Below are positions 1-13,300 of a stretch of DNA of 64,000 nt, piece by piece. The notes beneath the pieces are model-generated. The model had not been told where the DNA came from, did no database searches, and saw only the letters and a program-made list of their open reading frames with translations. A program made the position numbers and the translations under genes. Numbering within the stretch: the stretch's first letter is position 1; each line of letters begins with the position of its first letter. Origin of the DNA: Sipunculus nudus (lineage: Eukaryota > Annelida > Sipuncula > Golfingiida > Sipunculidae); contig CM049309.1 in the NCBI GenBank assembly GCA_026874595.1, forward strand, positions 75,462,723-75,526,722, given 5' to 3'.

Positions 1-850
1 CATGCATTGATTTTACTAATTTTTTTAGCTCAGCTGACTGAAAGTCAACTGAGGTATAGGTATGGTGCTTTGTCCGGCGTCCAGCCGGCTGTCCATTGGC
101 AGGGCACAAATAATCGTAACCGCTGGACCTAGAAACTTCTAAGTGTACATCAAGGGAGGTAAAAAAAAATCTCCTTGGAAACTTGAAATTTGGTCAGTGT
201 GACCTCTGAGCTATTCAGCTTGTAAGTACCCCCCAGAATAATTAAAAATTTGATACAAAACCTCCAGTAGCTTGATAAAATGTGCATGGATTGCCTTGAA
301 TATTGACCATGACTAGTTTTATCATTTCCCAGAACTGATGGTGCCACCTGATTTTTTTCTAATATTTACAATTTTTTTTTTCAAAATGTTTTAAAAAAAA
401 ATCAAAACCCATTGTGTTTATTGATTATGATTGGTTTCTTCACTTCTTGAAGACTGATGGCATCACCTGTATTTTCTCAATTTTTGATGCATTTTTTCTT
501 TTATTTTGAGACTACTTAATTATAATGATACTATCAGATTTGCAACTGTGATTTCATCTGTCTTGAAACCTTGTGTGTTTATTAGGGTCCTGCTTGAATA
601 AGTGGATGCCCTATATTAATCACCCTGTCCATCTGTTTGTCTGTTCACCTTTCTGTATATCTGTCAATATTGTTTCCTGGATTTACATATGGATTTCAAA
701 CTTGACTTATACATGGCCCACCTCTAATATAATAACTTTTGAGGTCAAAGGTCAAGGTCACAGGACCCACATAAACTGATCACTGGACCCATATTTAGAA
801 AAAGCTCATAAACATATCCTTATAGACTAAATCAGCTGAGCATTGAGACC
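1..850. repeat. Dispersed repeat, mollusc-type 'agctcagctgactg' family
   Basis: Near the left edge is ttagctcagctgactgaaag, which resembles the start of the repeat at 17,053. The 700-780 part has the receptor-element-like string aggtcaaaggtcaaggtcac common in such repeats. No coding exon was found before 1,211. Confidence 0.5.
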
Positions 851-1210
851 AATGGGTCCGTAGTTTTACAATTTAGCAAGTTCAAAAGACCTATGTTATA
901 TCTTATAGTTTTGCAGATAATTTAATGCATATGATTGGTTTATCAAATCTTTTTCCATAATGTTTTGAGAATGATAATCATTTTTTGAAACAATGGCAAG
1001 TTTACAAACCAGGTCACTTATCAATAAACACTTCATTCACATCCCAGGTTATTAATGAATTTTAATTGCCAGATATTTATTTTGCCATATTTTGCATGGA
1101 TTAACTCACGGGTTTGTCACGCTTTACCTTCAGTAAATCATTTTGTATAGTAAGCTCCACATATTCCTGTTCTTAGAATTATTTAGAATTTAGTATGTCT
1201 GAACTCATAG

Positions 1211-1355
1211 CTTGAGAACATCAAGAAAGGGATTGGTGTACGTAAGGATGAGGAGGATGAAGCGATGCTTGCAAACACGTACGACCCAGATGACATCAAG
1301 GGAGAGAAGAGTAACAAGAGGAGAGAACGAGAGCGCAAACTCAAACAACGTGAAG
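1211..1355 (+). CDS. AHI1: AHI1 exon a (first visible)
   Basis: The acceptor is catag and the donor is GAAG|gtatat. It encodes 48 codons plus one base. The peptide is highly charged (begins [16 protein letters not shown], ends [12 protein letters not shown]) and is probably coiled. It is assigned to the gene because its end phase (1) fits the next exon exactly. The minus-strand open frame over it is a shadow. Confidence 0.75.
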
Positions 1356-4300
1356 GTATATAATTTATTACAAGTTATATAATAAAACATTTGGTATGTT
1401 TCATTGCATGGACTAACATAGGTGACTACTGACTGGAGCCATCTTCACCTCTGGCTTTTAGCCAAAACAATTCCCAAAATGGAATAGCCTCATTTTGACT
1501 GCACCACAAGGGGGACCTCCCTTTGTTTCCTGGTAAGGGTCTCAGTTTCCTTCCATGTCATCATGTTTTTAAACATTGGCTCAGGCTGTCTGACACTTTT
1601 CAGTTTTTGTCAGGCCTTCATGCATGATTGCCTGACTCAGTTCTTGTTAGTAGAGAAGTGAGAACTCGGAACAATGTCTAAAGCCCCAAGAAGTGATGCC
1701 TACTGTGTCACTTGCCCCCTTCTCTCAGAGTTTGTTTCTACTCAAAACTAACCTCTCCCAGCTGGATATTGTGGGGATGGCTAGGACTACTTGCTTCAAA
1801 TGTCAAACTTTAAAATTAGAATTTGTTATCTGTCAAGGAAACAATTTCTGTTGACATTCACACGTGCATTCTTATGAAATATTACTTATTCTGTAGAGTC
1901 CTTACCACAAAAACACCCATGTTTATGTAATTTGCCTTACAACAATTCTTATCCAACAGGAATGGACTACATTACCCTCTTCACTACATTTATACCTATG
2001 CCACTGGTGTATTAAGAACCCCCAGTGCATTGTGGGCATAGCATTTCTATACCTACAATCCTTAACCAGCAGTCCTACTTCCTTTAGTCTGATTCTGCAT
2101 AGTGTGTCACTGTGCTACAATCTGCCTCTTTGGATCACCCAGTGAGACGTTACTTTTGTTTTCTGGACTTAGATGGTTGTTCAGCTCCTCCCCTCAAGAA
2201 AGAAAATAGCTAACTTAAAGATTAATTAAGATTCCCACCTTGGTGAAAGGGTTCATGTTGGACCCACCATTCTTTTACATTCAAGGCACCTTTAACTTTT
2301 GAAACTAATTGCTCAGGTGGGCAAGTTATGTAGAGCTTTTACTTGTCATGCATGAATTTTACTTGTCCTACTGAAAACAATGATAGCAGCCACAAACACA
2401 AAAAATGTTTAACATGGTTATTTGCTACAATATACTTGTTCAGTCAGCAATTTGTTGATAATACTTATCTTTAGCATTTGCACAGATAAACAAAAGGGTA
2501 CTTTAATATGATATGATTTCTTTTGAAAAAAATGCTAACTAAAGATTAGTAAGGATTTAGTTAGGATTCACACCTTCATGTAAGGGTTCATGTTGGACCC
2601 ACTTTCTTAGTCAGGCAAGTAGGGTGCCCATTTTTAGTTGCTCTGCCACAGTTTAGTGTAACTTTTACTTACCCCATGCAAGCAGTTAACTGTTAATGTC
2701 AAGCCCTGTAACTGTGTGGTTAAATATGCTCTTTACCATTATTACAGGTATAGACAACACAGGGTATGAGAAGGACCAAGATGTGCCAGAGAAAGAGCCA
2801 AGGAAGAAAAAGAAGGTGAAGAAACCCGTACAGGATGTAGAAGCTCTGGAAAGGTATAACCCTGTTGTTAATTATCTCAGGCTATGTCTTACATTATACA
2901 GGGATCAAGTTATCCTAGATTTTCTTTACATTTATTCAGAACTACAACACATAGCATCATTTATTGGCTGTGTCTTGGTTAACGACAATTTACTTCACAT
3001 TTATTCAGATCAATTACAGTACAGCACCTTTTATCTGAACAACTCGAAGGAAAAAAGTTTTGTTCAGATAAACAATCATTCAGATAAATGATTTTGTATT
3101 TGATTGCCCCAAGATAATTGTTGCCAACCTGCTGCTGAGTACTGGTGTATCAGATAATGACAAATCCTTTGAAATTCTGTTATGTGGCAATTGCTTTTCC
3201 ATAAATTCAATATATAATGTAAAATATATTTAAATTACAGCTGAATATCCCTGAAAAAAATAATTTAATTTTATACCTGAAGCATGTCATATGTAGCTGC
3301 AGTAAAAACTAAAATGACATGCTGTGACTTAGAAAATCTTTACTGAAAAAAAAATAATGCTAAAAAATGTGATTTTATAATATGTTTAGGTAAAAAAAAA
3401 TTTCTTTTATTTTGACTTAGGTTACCGTGTAATGTTTTGTTTGTTTAAGTTAAAAACCCTTGCCATGATTGCCTAATTGAAAGTGGCACTGAGAAAATCA
3501 GACCAGCGTGTCAATTTTTCACACCTGCTACCCATCGTTAGTTGCATCACTTAATCTGCATTATCACTTCTGATCTCTGTATATTTTGATGGAATTAGCG
3601 ATTTTGTATTCCAGCTTTTCTGATAATTTTTCCATTGTTCAGATTAAATATGGTTGGTTGTCTTTGTAAATTCTGGATAAATACTTTTCAAATAAATGAT
3701 GTTCAGATAATGATGCTCCACTTTAATTTGGTTTTCCTAAAGAACCTTAATATAAGCCAAACAAGATTTAACTGCCCAGAGATTTTCTATAACATAATCA
3801 TCGTGGTGCATCAGATTTTATTGGTTTGTAGTTTTGATCAGACTTTGTAAGATCTTGTTTTACCTTAGCATTAATGTTAGATTTAACAGTTTGTAATCAT
3901 CCTTGATAGGGAGCTGCCCTCCCCTGAACCAGCAGCTGCTCCAGAGGCAGAAATAATTGAGGAACAAGGAACAGAAAAACACAAGAAGAAAAAGAAAAAG
4001 AAGAAGACAACACCAGTCCAAGAGGATCAAGAACTGCCAGTTAGTGTTTCACATTTACATCAGTGTGCAGTTGTTTTGGGCTTAATTATTGATTGAGTCA
4101 GTGATTGGTCAGTTTTCTTTGTAATCTATTAAAATGGATGCATTTTTATGAAATGATCAATCATGATTATGTCTCTTATCACAAAATGTCAATATTTATG
4201 TATATTTGAATTTTGATTTGCTGAACATGGGTAGATAGCATATATTAACATTTCTTTTGATATTCAGCCATACTTTTATTTAAAAAGATTGATGATTGAC

Positions 4301-7300
4301 ATCAACCATTATCCTGACATCTAGCCCTGTCTGTTGGTCCTGTGATAATCTTCTCTATCTCATATGATGCTCCACTTGTTGTAGGGGTTGACAGGGAGTC
4401 AGGAGAACCTGATGAAGGAGCTGGAAGCACATCATGATGCTCCGGCTGCTGAACCTGTGGAAGATCCAGATAAACCTACTGTCAAGAAGAGGAAGAAAAA
4501 GAAGAAGAAATGTAGGTTAAAATCAGTGTCTCGAGTCCTCCATTTCTCTCTCTCTCTCTCTCTCCCTGGCTGTCTCTCTAAAATTGTCTTTCTGTCTGTC
4601 TCTCACACATATTTACTCAAACTTACATCTATTCTGGATGTTGTTGACCATACTTAAAATTATGATGACATCAGGTGAAGTCAGTATGGAAGTTATTTAT
4701 GTTTGTATTTATTTTATTTAATGTTGAGACCAGTAATTTTGCAGATAACATATTTTATAACAAAATTTTTTCTAAACACTGATGCATAAAATTAATCTTG
4801 AATTAATTGAATATAATTTTTTTTTCAATATTTCATTTTATTTTACTTATTTTTTATTTTTATATAAAAATGTTTCAGTTATGTGAAAGTATGCATTCAT
4901 TAACAGAAAATGTTATGTAAAATATCATCATAAATGTATAGTTATTGAAATCTGGATAATTAAATAGTTAATTAATATGAGAAACCCATATGCATTCACT
5001 TAAGGTGATTTCCTGTAACCTCGCTCCGATTCACTATGTCGCTCTTTCAGCAGGTTTATAATTTGTATGAATATCTGTAATTATATTTTCTAGTGCCTGA
5101 GGAGACAGAGGTTCAGATTGATGCTCGACCAGAAACGGAGGCTGGAGCAGAAGGAGGGGCAGAGGATGAGGAGGCGGCCGCAGCTGATGAACCTTTGAGA
5201 GATGATGGGCGTGTTGCAGGGGTTACAGTACATCGTACTGACAAGCTCAAAACTGACTTCTTTGTGTCTCATCCAATGGTTAGAGTGACTGTTATTGATG
5301 AAGATACTGGACAGTATCTGAAGAAACTTAACAAGTAAGAGTAACCTTCATTAGGCCATTGTGACAGTTACCCTAGATCCCAAGACAGGATGGTTTGCAC
5401 TGAGAAAATCAGTGGGGGCCTCTGTGTGTACATGTGTGTGTGTGAGTGATTTGTCACTCGTCCTGTTTGTCATTTGTCCAAATGAGAAAACTGGATGTAA
5501 ATATCTATTAAACAAAGAAACAGTTATTGTGTCTGATATATATAAAACTTTTTTTTTGTTTGTTTCAGATGACTTATTCTAGGACTGCTTGTATATAAAT
5601 TGTAATTCATGAGACATGTAAAGATTGTTTTGTTATGAGGTCAAAACATTTTAATGAATCTGATCTATTCATATGAACTAATTATATCCTGTTTGATCCA
5701 ATTTCTTTGCTGATAATATCATTTGTCAGCATGAAAATGTAACCATATTAATAATGCACCAGTTAAGAATGATTATTTCTCCCAATTTTGACTCAGTGCT
5801 TTGCATTATATTTAGAAAGAATATTTCTCTATTTTTTATAATTTGGATTTTCTTATGGTTCATCTAGTACAATGCATGCAATGATAAATATACTGTTTCA
5901 GGGCTCCCATTGGATCTTTTATTTTCCTATGAAAGCATTGTGTCTTTTATAATTCCTTTATTTTCTACCATTTAGACCATGATCTCCTATATTTTCCTTG
6001 CACAGTCATGTTTGATATATATCTGTTATTACTTAATAATTAAATTTATAAAAACCTATAATTATTAAAATCATGCATCTCTTTTTGAAAACTATGCTTT
6101 TAAGTGATGCAGTATACAAGGACAGCCATCTACCAAATAAACAGTCCTTTAGAAGCTTCTTGGAAAATAGATAGTCAGGTTAATTTAGTATTTAAAACAC
6201 TTTTGTACAGTGAGAACTTGTATATTTTCCAATATTTTGGCTGAAATTTCCTGATAAACTGCTATAATTTTGTATATTTCTTGTAGAGCCTTAATTGACA
6301 CTGGTGTGGCTGATTGTGTTTGACCTTGTGTTTACAGGGGGAAAGCTGTCAGTGCCTACTATGAGAAGGAGAACGTGGATTACATACTTCCCATCATGAC
6401 ACAGCCATTTGACTTCAAACAGAAAAAGTAAGCATTCAGCTAATTTCAGTCTTTTTCACTTTGAATAATTATGATCAATAAAAAATATGATTAAATTTTT
6501 TAACATTTTGTTGTTTCACTTAAAATTACAACAAGACTAGCTCTGAAGACTGAATATTGAAACTCTTACAATACAGACCTCTGTTTGATAGACTTTTCCA
6601 GTAAACACAGTTGTGATGGTGTACATCTTACTTTTATTTCAACAAGTAAATGCTCATGAAAATACTGGTGTCTTCATGTGACATGTGCCTGCCAAATCAG
6701 TGCATTACTATACTAAACTCTTAATAATTACAATATCCCATTCACACTGTTATATAAATTGTATACATCTTTATGTATTTCAATATTTTCTTTTTCATGA
6801 TCAGGAGTTCCCAATAATATGAGCTAGATTAAATAATCTCTTGAAACTTTATTCAATAAGTTGAAAGACATACAATCTCTGATAAAAAATATTTGCCTTT
6901 AAGCTAGGAATGGGACCCCTTATATGTATACCAGTATATGTCAATGACCTTTGCTCTTTCCAGATCAACATTGCCTATTTGGGAAGAACTGTTATTGTTC
7001 AATGAAAATTTCCATTATTTCACACAGCCAGACTCAAAAGCCATTATGTTCTTTGAGGTAAGCAATTTGAGAAATTAGCACTTTAAGCATGCACTGAATT
7101 TTCTCCCATGTTGGTTTTGTGTATTGTATTTATGTATGTTAGACACACCAAAATATAACTGAGATTGACCTTACATCTAACAGGTCATTCCGTTTACAAT
7201 TTAGACATTTTCAGTTAAATTTTACGTAGGGTATTTGCATATTTCATTAATGTTGTGTAAGTGGCATTTCTGTGAATCATGTCTTTAATTTTAAACATTT

Positions 7301-10300
7301 ATTTGACATATGATGTCTGTACATGTAATTTGGTTCTTAATTATATTATGGACTGCCAACAGATTTCTTGATTTTAATTGATATATTTATCTATTTGATT
7401 AATGTTGGGTTCAAACTTTATTTGTTTGACAGCTGTAAACATTTTACTTAGTATATAATTTTATCACCTAATAGAAGATGCATCTCAACATACCACTTTG
7501 ATTCACAGCTAGAAGAGCTGACATGGCATAATTTTACATTTTATTGATCTTCAACTACTTACATTTGATGGCACCTGCAGGACTGTCAACTGTATTTTAA
7601 TTCTGTCATTGACAGCTGGTTGATTTTGTGAGTATGAACAGAGCTGGTATTCAGTACAACAGAGCTCAACAGGAGGGAGGGTGGCACCACATTGCTTGGG
7701 CATTTCTCAAGGTAACAGTTAAAAGAGACTTGGATCTGGCCAGTTTTGCAGATAAGATATGTACTAAACCTAATGTGTTTCTTAGAAATATTTTCACACC
7801 CATGCCATCTGTCTATCCAGCACCATGCTGTTAATTTTTACCTCCTGAATGGGATATATCTCAAAAATATAAAACATAGGTACTTCATTTCAGCCAGGCA
7901 GGGGTATACCAACAAAATCTTAATCAAATTTGAGAATGGTCACCTTGACCTACTTTTCAATGTCACTGACTACAATACCCATGAGATGTACTTCTCCTTC
8001 CACCAAACATTATACATATATTTAAAAAACAAAGAGTTGCTTGATCCAGCTCCATTTCACAGTTTGCCCCTACTATTGCTAAGGATATCTTGTTTTCACA
8101 AGTCAACCCATGCAGAGTTTATAAACTATTAATCATCATATAGAGCTAGATCTATATCCCTTCTTTAATGAGACTTGCAAAGGTCACTGTACTACATGCA
8201 TCTTAAGGTAATTTTATGACTTGAACCAGAGACATTTGTACAGATATACATCTGTAGTCATGCAGAAGTTTCCCACTTGTTACTGTTACCACAAATATAC
8301 ACTGTCCTTCTGCTGAAGGATCTTGTTAGCTCCTTCATATATTTTGACTAGTTAATCTATTGCAGTTTGTTAAGAAAATTATGCATTATGAAGTCTTGTA
8401 CATCCATGCATTATTCAATGTTGTTTCAATAATATTATAATAATTATCAAATCTCATGTAATATAAGTAGTGTTTTTTCTTTCTTCATATTTTTCATGGA
8501 AGTATGTTAACAAGAAAGTAAATCTTTGCTTGTTTTGTTGATCTGTTTCATCCCAGAAATAGCTTTTTCTGCCAGTATTAGTTGTGTCAGTCATGCTGAC
8601 CATTTCAAAATATTTAACTATTTAAATTCATAGTAATTTGTATAGAAAAATGATTTTTCTTGTATATTGATTACAGTTGGTAGGTTCCACTGGTAATCCT
8701 AACACAGACAAGAAAGTGAGACTACAGCTGTTTCAACCTCCAACTAGATTACGGACCAAACCAGACCAACCCATGGTAAGTAGAGTCTCCTGTCTATTCT
8801 TACTGTATGGAGATATACATAATTTTACTTTAAGCAGAATATTTTTCTTGAAATCAGATGCAGTCAATATTACTTCTTTAGAGAGAATAAGTTAGACAAA
8901 AAAATTTGTTATTTCTTATTCAAGCAATAAAACCTAATTAAATTGTTTTACCAACCACTTTATAAACAGTCTGCTTTATAAACAGTGTTATGTGTTAATG
9001 TCTCAGAAGTTGGAACCGTGAGTTTAACAAAAGTATGAAAAGTTTTTATACCGGCTTCTGTGGCCCATGGATTAGCGAGTTGGAATCTCATCTGAGGTGA
9101 TGAGATTTTTCACAGTGGGCCCCCACTTAGGGTGAGCGCTCTGCAGGCTTAATGGGAAGGCTGTCCCCAATGGCCATGTTTCATTCACAAACAAGTGTGC
9201 CTTTCAGGGGTTCCTCGGTGGCATGACCCAGCAATGGAGACAATTACGCACCAAGGACCCACAGGTGCAATAGTCACAGGGCCTGATTGACATAGGGATA
9301 TAAAATGAGAGCAAGCATTTGATACGGCCCTGTTATGTAGTCAGAAACCAGAATTGATTTCTGTAGATGTACATATACATAGTTTAGTTAGCATTAAAAT
9401 AAATGGAGATGGTTACTTCCACCAAAAAAAATAGTTTTTATTATTTCTAAATCATGAGATTTGCGGATACTATGTTTTCAGCTGCACGCCGCCGCTGCCG
9501 CCGCCGCCGCCACTGCTTAGGTGTCCGGAGAACTCCTCCGTAACCGCTGGGCTGAATTTTACGAAACCCGGGATTATGTTCGTGTCACATGTGAACTGCT
9601 GCACCCCAATTTTGTTTTGACCTCTGTCCTTTCCTCTGCGCTCTGCGTCCGTTTGTGTGTCTGTTTCCACACATAAACCCACATATCTCGGGAACCGTTT
9701 GACGAATCGGGACAATTTTTTTGCACAAATGTAGCCCTTGGAGAGCTTAATAACATACACAAAAAATGGTGACACCTGCAACCATGTTTGCACAGTGTCC
9801 ATCTGTTCGTCTGCCTTGGGTTAAAATCACTCATATCTCTGCAGTGATTTGACTAATTCACCTGAAATTTGGCATGCGTATACATCCTGGATAGCTTTTC
9901 TTGATTTTATGACAGGTGGCGCCACCTACATTCACGTTTACGCTGCAGACATCCAAGCTCATATCTCGGGAACCGTTTGACTGATTGGGCCAAAATTGTG
10001 CATGTGTATAGAGCTCACATAGCTCTTTATCATACGCAATACTGGTGGCGCCACCTGCAGCCATTTTTGCACAGTATCCATCTGTTTGTCTGCCATGGGA
10101 TAAAATCACTCATATCTCGGCAGTGGTTTGACATATCTGCCTAAAATTTTGCAGGTTTATACATCCCCGACAGCTCTCTTGATTTTATGACAGGTGGCGC
10201 CACCTGCATTCTAGTTTATGCAGCAGACATCCAAGCTCATATCTTTGGAACCGTTTGACTGATTGGGCCAAAGTTTTGCATGTGTATAGTTCTCACATAG

Positions 10301-13300
10301 CTCTTTCTCATACGCAAAACTGGTGGCGCCACCTTCATACATTTTTGCACAGCGTCCAACTGTTTGTCTGCCACAGGCTAAAATCACTCATAAACATATA
10401 GTGGTTTGACTTATCTGCCTCAAATTTTGCATATGTATACAACTTGGATGGCTTTCTGGATTTTGTGGTAGGTGGCACAACCTACATACACCATTTGGCT
10501 GCAGACATCCATGCTAATATGCAACACTTCACTCTATTTCCCCTTGCCACTCAATCCATGCCTCACTTCACCCGTTCCACTCTGATTTAGGCAGATACAT
10601 GTAGTCGCTTGTCGACTACCCGTATTCTAGTTTTACTAATGTATTGAACTTACTGGATGTTTAATTCCTGGTTAGATCATTGATTAAATTAAACAGAGTC
10701 ATATGAAATTAGATTTTGATGCTTGCTACATCACTCTTTATAGATTTTTCATGCATTTTATATGCATGATACTAGAAAGTATCTGACCAGTGTGTAAGTG
10801 GTACCTGATATGACAGATGATTCCATAAGACTATAGGACAGACAACTGTAAATGTCAACCATTTTTCAGTATGATTACACACATGACCTGTCCCCAATGT
10901 AATATTCACTTGTTCCACTTGGTATCTAGAGGAGTATTTTTTGAAAACCATAAACTTACTTTGTCAAATTGAGATGATCCTGGTAGCCTTATACACTTGT
11001 CTGTTATTGTTTGATTCAGATATATCAGTGGTTTAAGAGTCGTCAGAGGCTGCCCTATCCGTCCACACTGTATGTCACTGTTAAAGGCATCATTCCACCT
11101 GAAACTGTCCAGCCCGGAATAAGATCAATGAATGCTCTTCAAGAGGTGAGTTGATATATGGGTTTTTTTTCAGGTCAAAAATTTATTTGAGAAATTATTG
11201 GTCTGCAGTTTCCAGGTTTCACATTCCCAGCAGAAAATATAAGGGCTCATCTCAATTTATATAATGTGGGGCATATTTACAGGAAAGTATAGAAATCGGT
11301 TATCTGATTTTTGTACTTAAAGCTGAATCTAAATGAAAACCTGTAGGCTAGTGTCTGAATATTAAATAAAACAACTAATTTTGTTAGTCTTAAACAACCA
11401 TTTCAATATCTAGGTCACCTTCCCAGTCTTGTGCATCTTGTGTCATGATAATGCCATTATCATAAGACTGCTGATGGATAAACATTTCGTGATTTTATTG
11501 TCTAAGATGATTCTCGTGAAAAATAGATATCAGTCCACTGTCACTTTCCTTACTTTCTTCCACTTAATGAAATCTGCAGGTACTGTTCCCTGAAAAAGGT
11601 TAATTGTTGTATCACTCATATTTACAAGAGCTAGATGATATGATGGTGGACTAAGAAATATATGATCAGCCCGGAGTACTATGACTAAATCTGATGGTGT
11701 GACCATTTGATTAACAGGAAAAAGGTAGAGCTACATTTGATGACCTTCAAAAGACATCAGACCATACAGGATTATTAACAGGGTGAGTAAAACATGGTTC
11801 CCTCTACTCAAACAACTGTTAACAGGTTATAGACTTCCCTCGAATAATTTTTTTTTATATATAAATTTATTAAGTCCTTTAATAAGCCCTGTCTCTCAGA
11901 AAGAAGTAGTTTCCACTTCAGTGGGGAAATTACACAAGTAAGATCAAGGAAACTCTTGCATATAAAATACACAAGTAATGTAAAGTGACTACTGGAAACA
12001 GAGAATAGATTAAAGTATAGACACCAAATTATTGCACTTGGAGTTTGTTTTTGTATTGTTTTCTATACAAATGCAACTATTAATCATGTCTCAGTGACAC
12101 CTATTTTACATTTTTTCTTGTGTTAATGTCTTATTTAGAATGTAAATCAGTTTAAACCTGAATGGCAAATATTAAATATAAAGGAGTAAGATATATAATG
12201 ATTCATTTCAAGCAAAGACACAAGATGGTGCTAATGATAATTTGTGGTACCTTGATATCCCATTGATATAAGTATCATGATTGTATATAAATTTATAACA
12301 GTACTACAAATGTGAACAAGAAGACTCCTGCAGCTTGGAACAGGCTGCCAGGTCAAGTTTGTAAAATCCCCAACTGTTTGCTGTTGAGTCTGGCAGCTGG
12401 ACAAAAAGGCTGTTTTGTCCTCAAGTTTTCACCAGATGGGAAGAGTCTGGCCTGTGCCTGCCATGACAGGGATGGGTATCCTATTATCATTTATGAGGTA
12501 GGTCTCCAGTCTAAGGATATATGATATTAATGGTGGGCATGTAGTCATGAGGGTGTCATTTTATTGACATATTTGATTTGACATCAATTTGTAATACAGT
12601 GATAGTTTTACATTTGAAGTTGATAAAAGTTATATGTGTAGCAGATATCACATTTTAAAATTTTCTGAATATTTTGTTTAGAAAGTATTAAATTTTAGTT
12701 TAACAATGATATGTACAGTGTTAGAATCATATTATGTAGAACTATGTATATGTTTATTAAAATGATTTAAATATCTAAAAAAATAGAAGAATAGAATAAT
12801 TTAAGAGAGAGAGAGAGATAAGGAGGGAAGGGCTATGAGAGGGGTACAGGGATTTTGGTGTGAAAGAATGTGTGCACTATTTAGATGCATGTATGGATGT
12901 GTTACTGCTGTGAGTCTGGTTATTGAAGATTTGGCACTATAATACTATACTTACAACCAATGCATGAACATTTGCAGTGACCGCATGCTATTTATTTAAT
13001 TTATTTAATTATGAATAATCCAAAATAAACTCTTCAAACCTAAATCCTTACTGTCATTCTCTTTGTATCACAGATTCCCAGTGGCAGAATGAAAGGCCGA
13101 CTCCTGGGTCACTATGGGATCATCTATGAGGTACACTGGTCTAACGACAGCAAACGATTGGTCTCTGCCTGCTCTGATGGTACAGCCAGGTAGGCCATAC
13201 ATATTTCAGAGACGGTGGCACAGATAAAATTTATAATGCATATTAGATGTCAGCCATTCTGTTTGTTTCTTCACAGGTCATGTGATATAGGTGCAGCATG

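Noticed and set aside
7746-8132. 128-residue open frame downstream of exon h
   Set aside because: It is intronic and AT-rich with a Phe/Tyr/Leu-heavy composition, and has no splice support or conserved motif.
9470-10109. Minus-strand open frames of 83-110 residues over the Helitron-like element
   Set aside because: They come from the roughly 280-bp repeated module and a gcc triplet run, not a gene.
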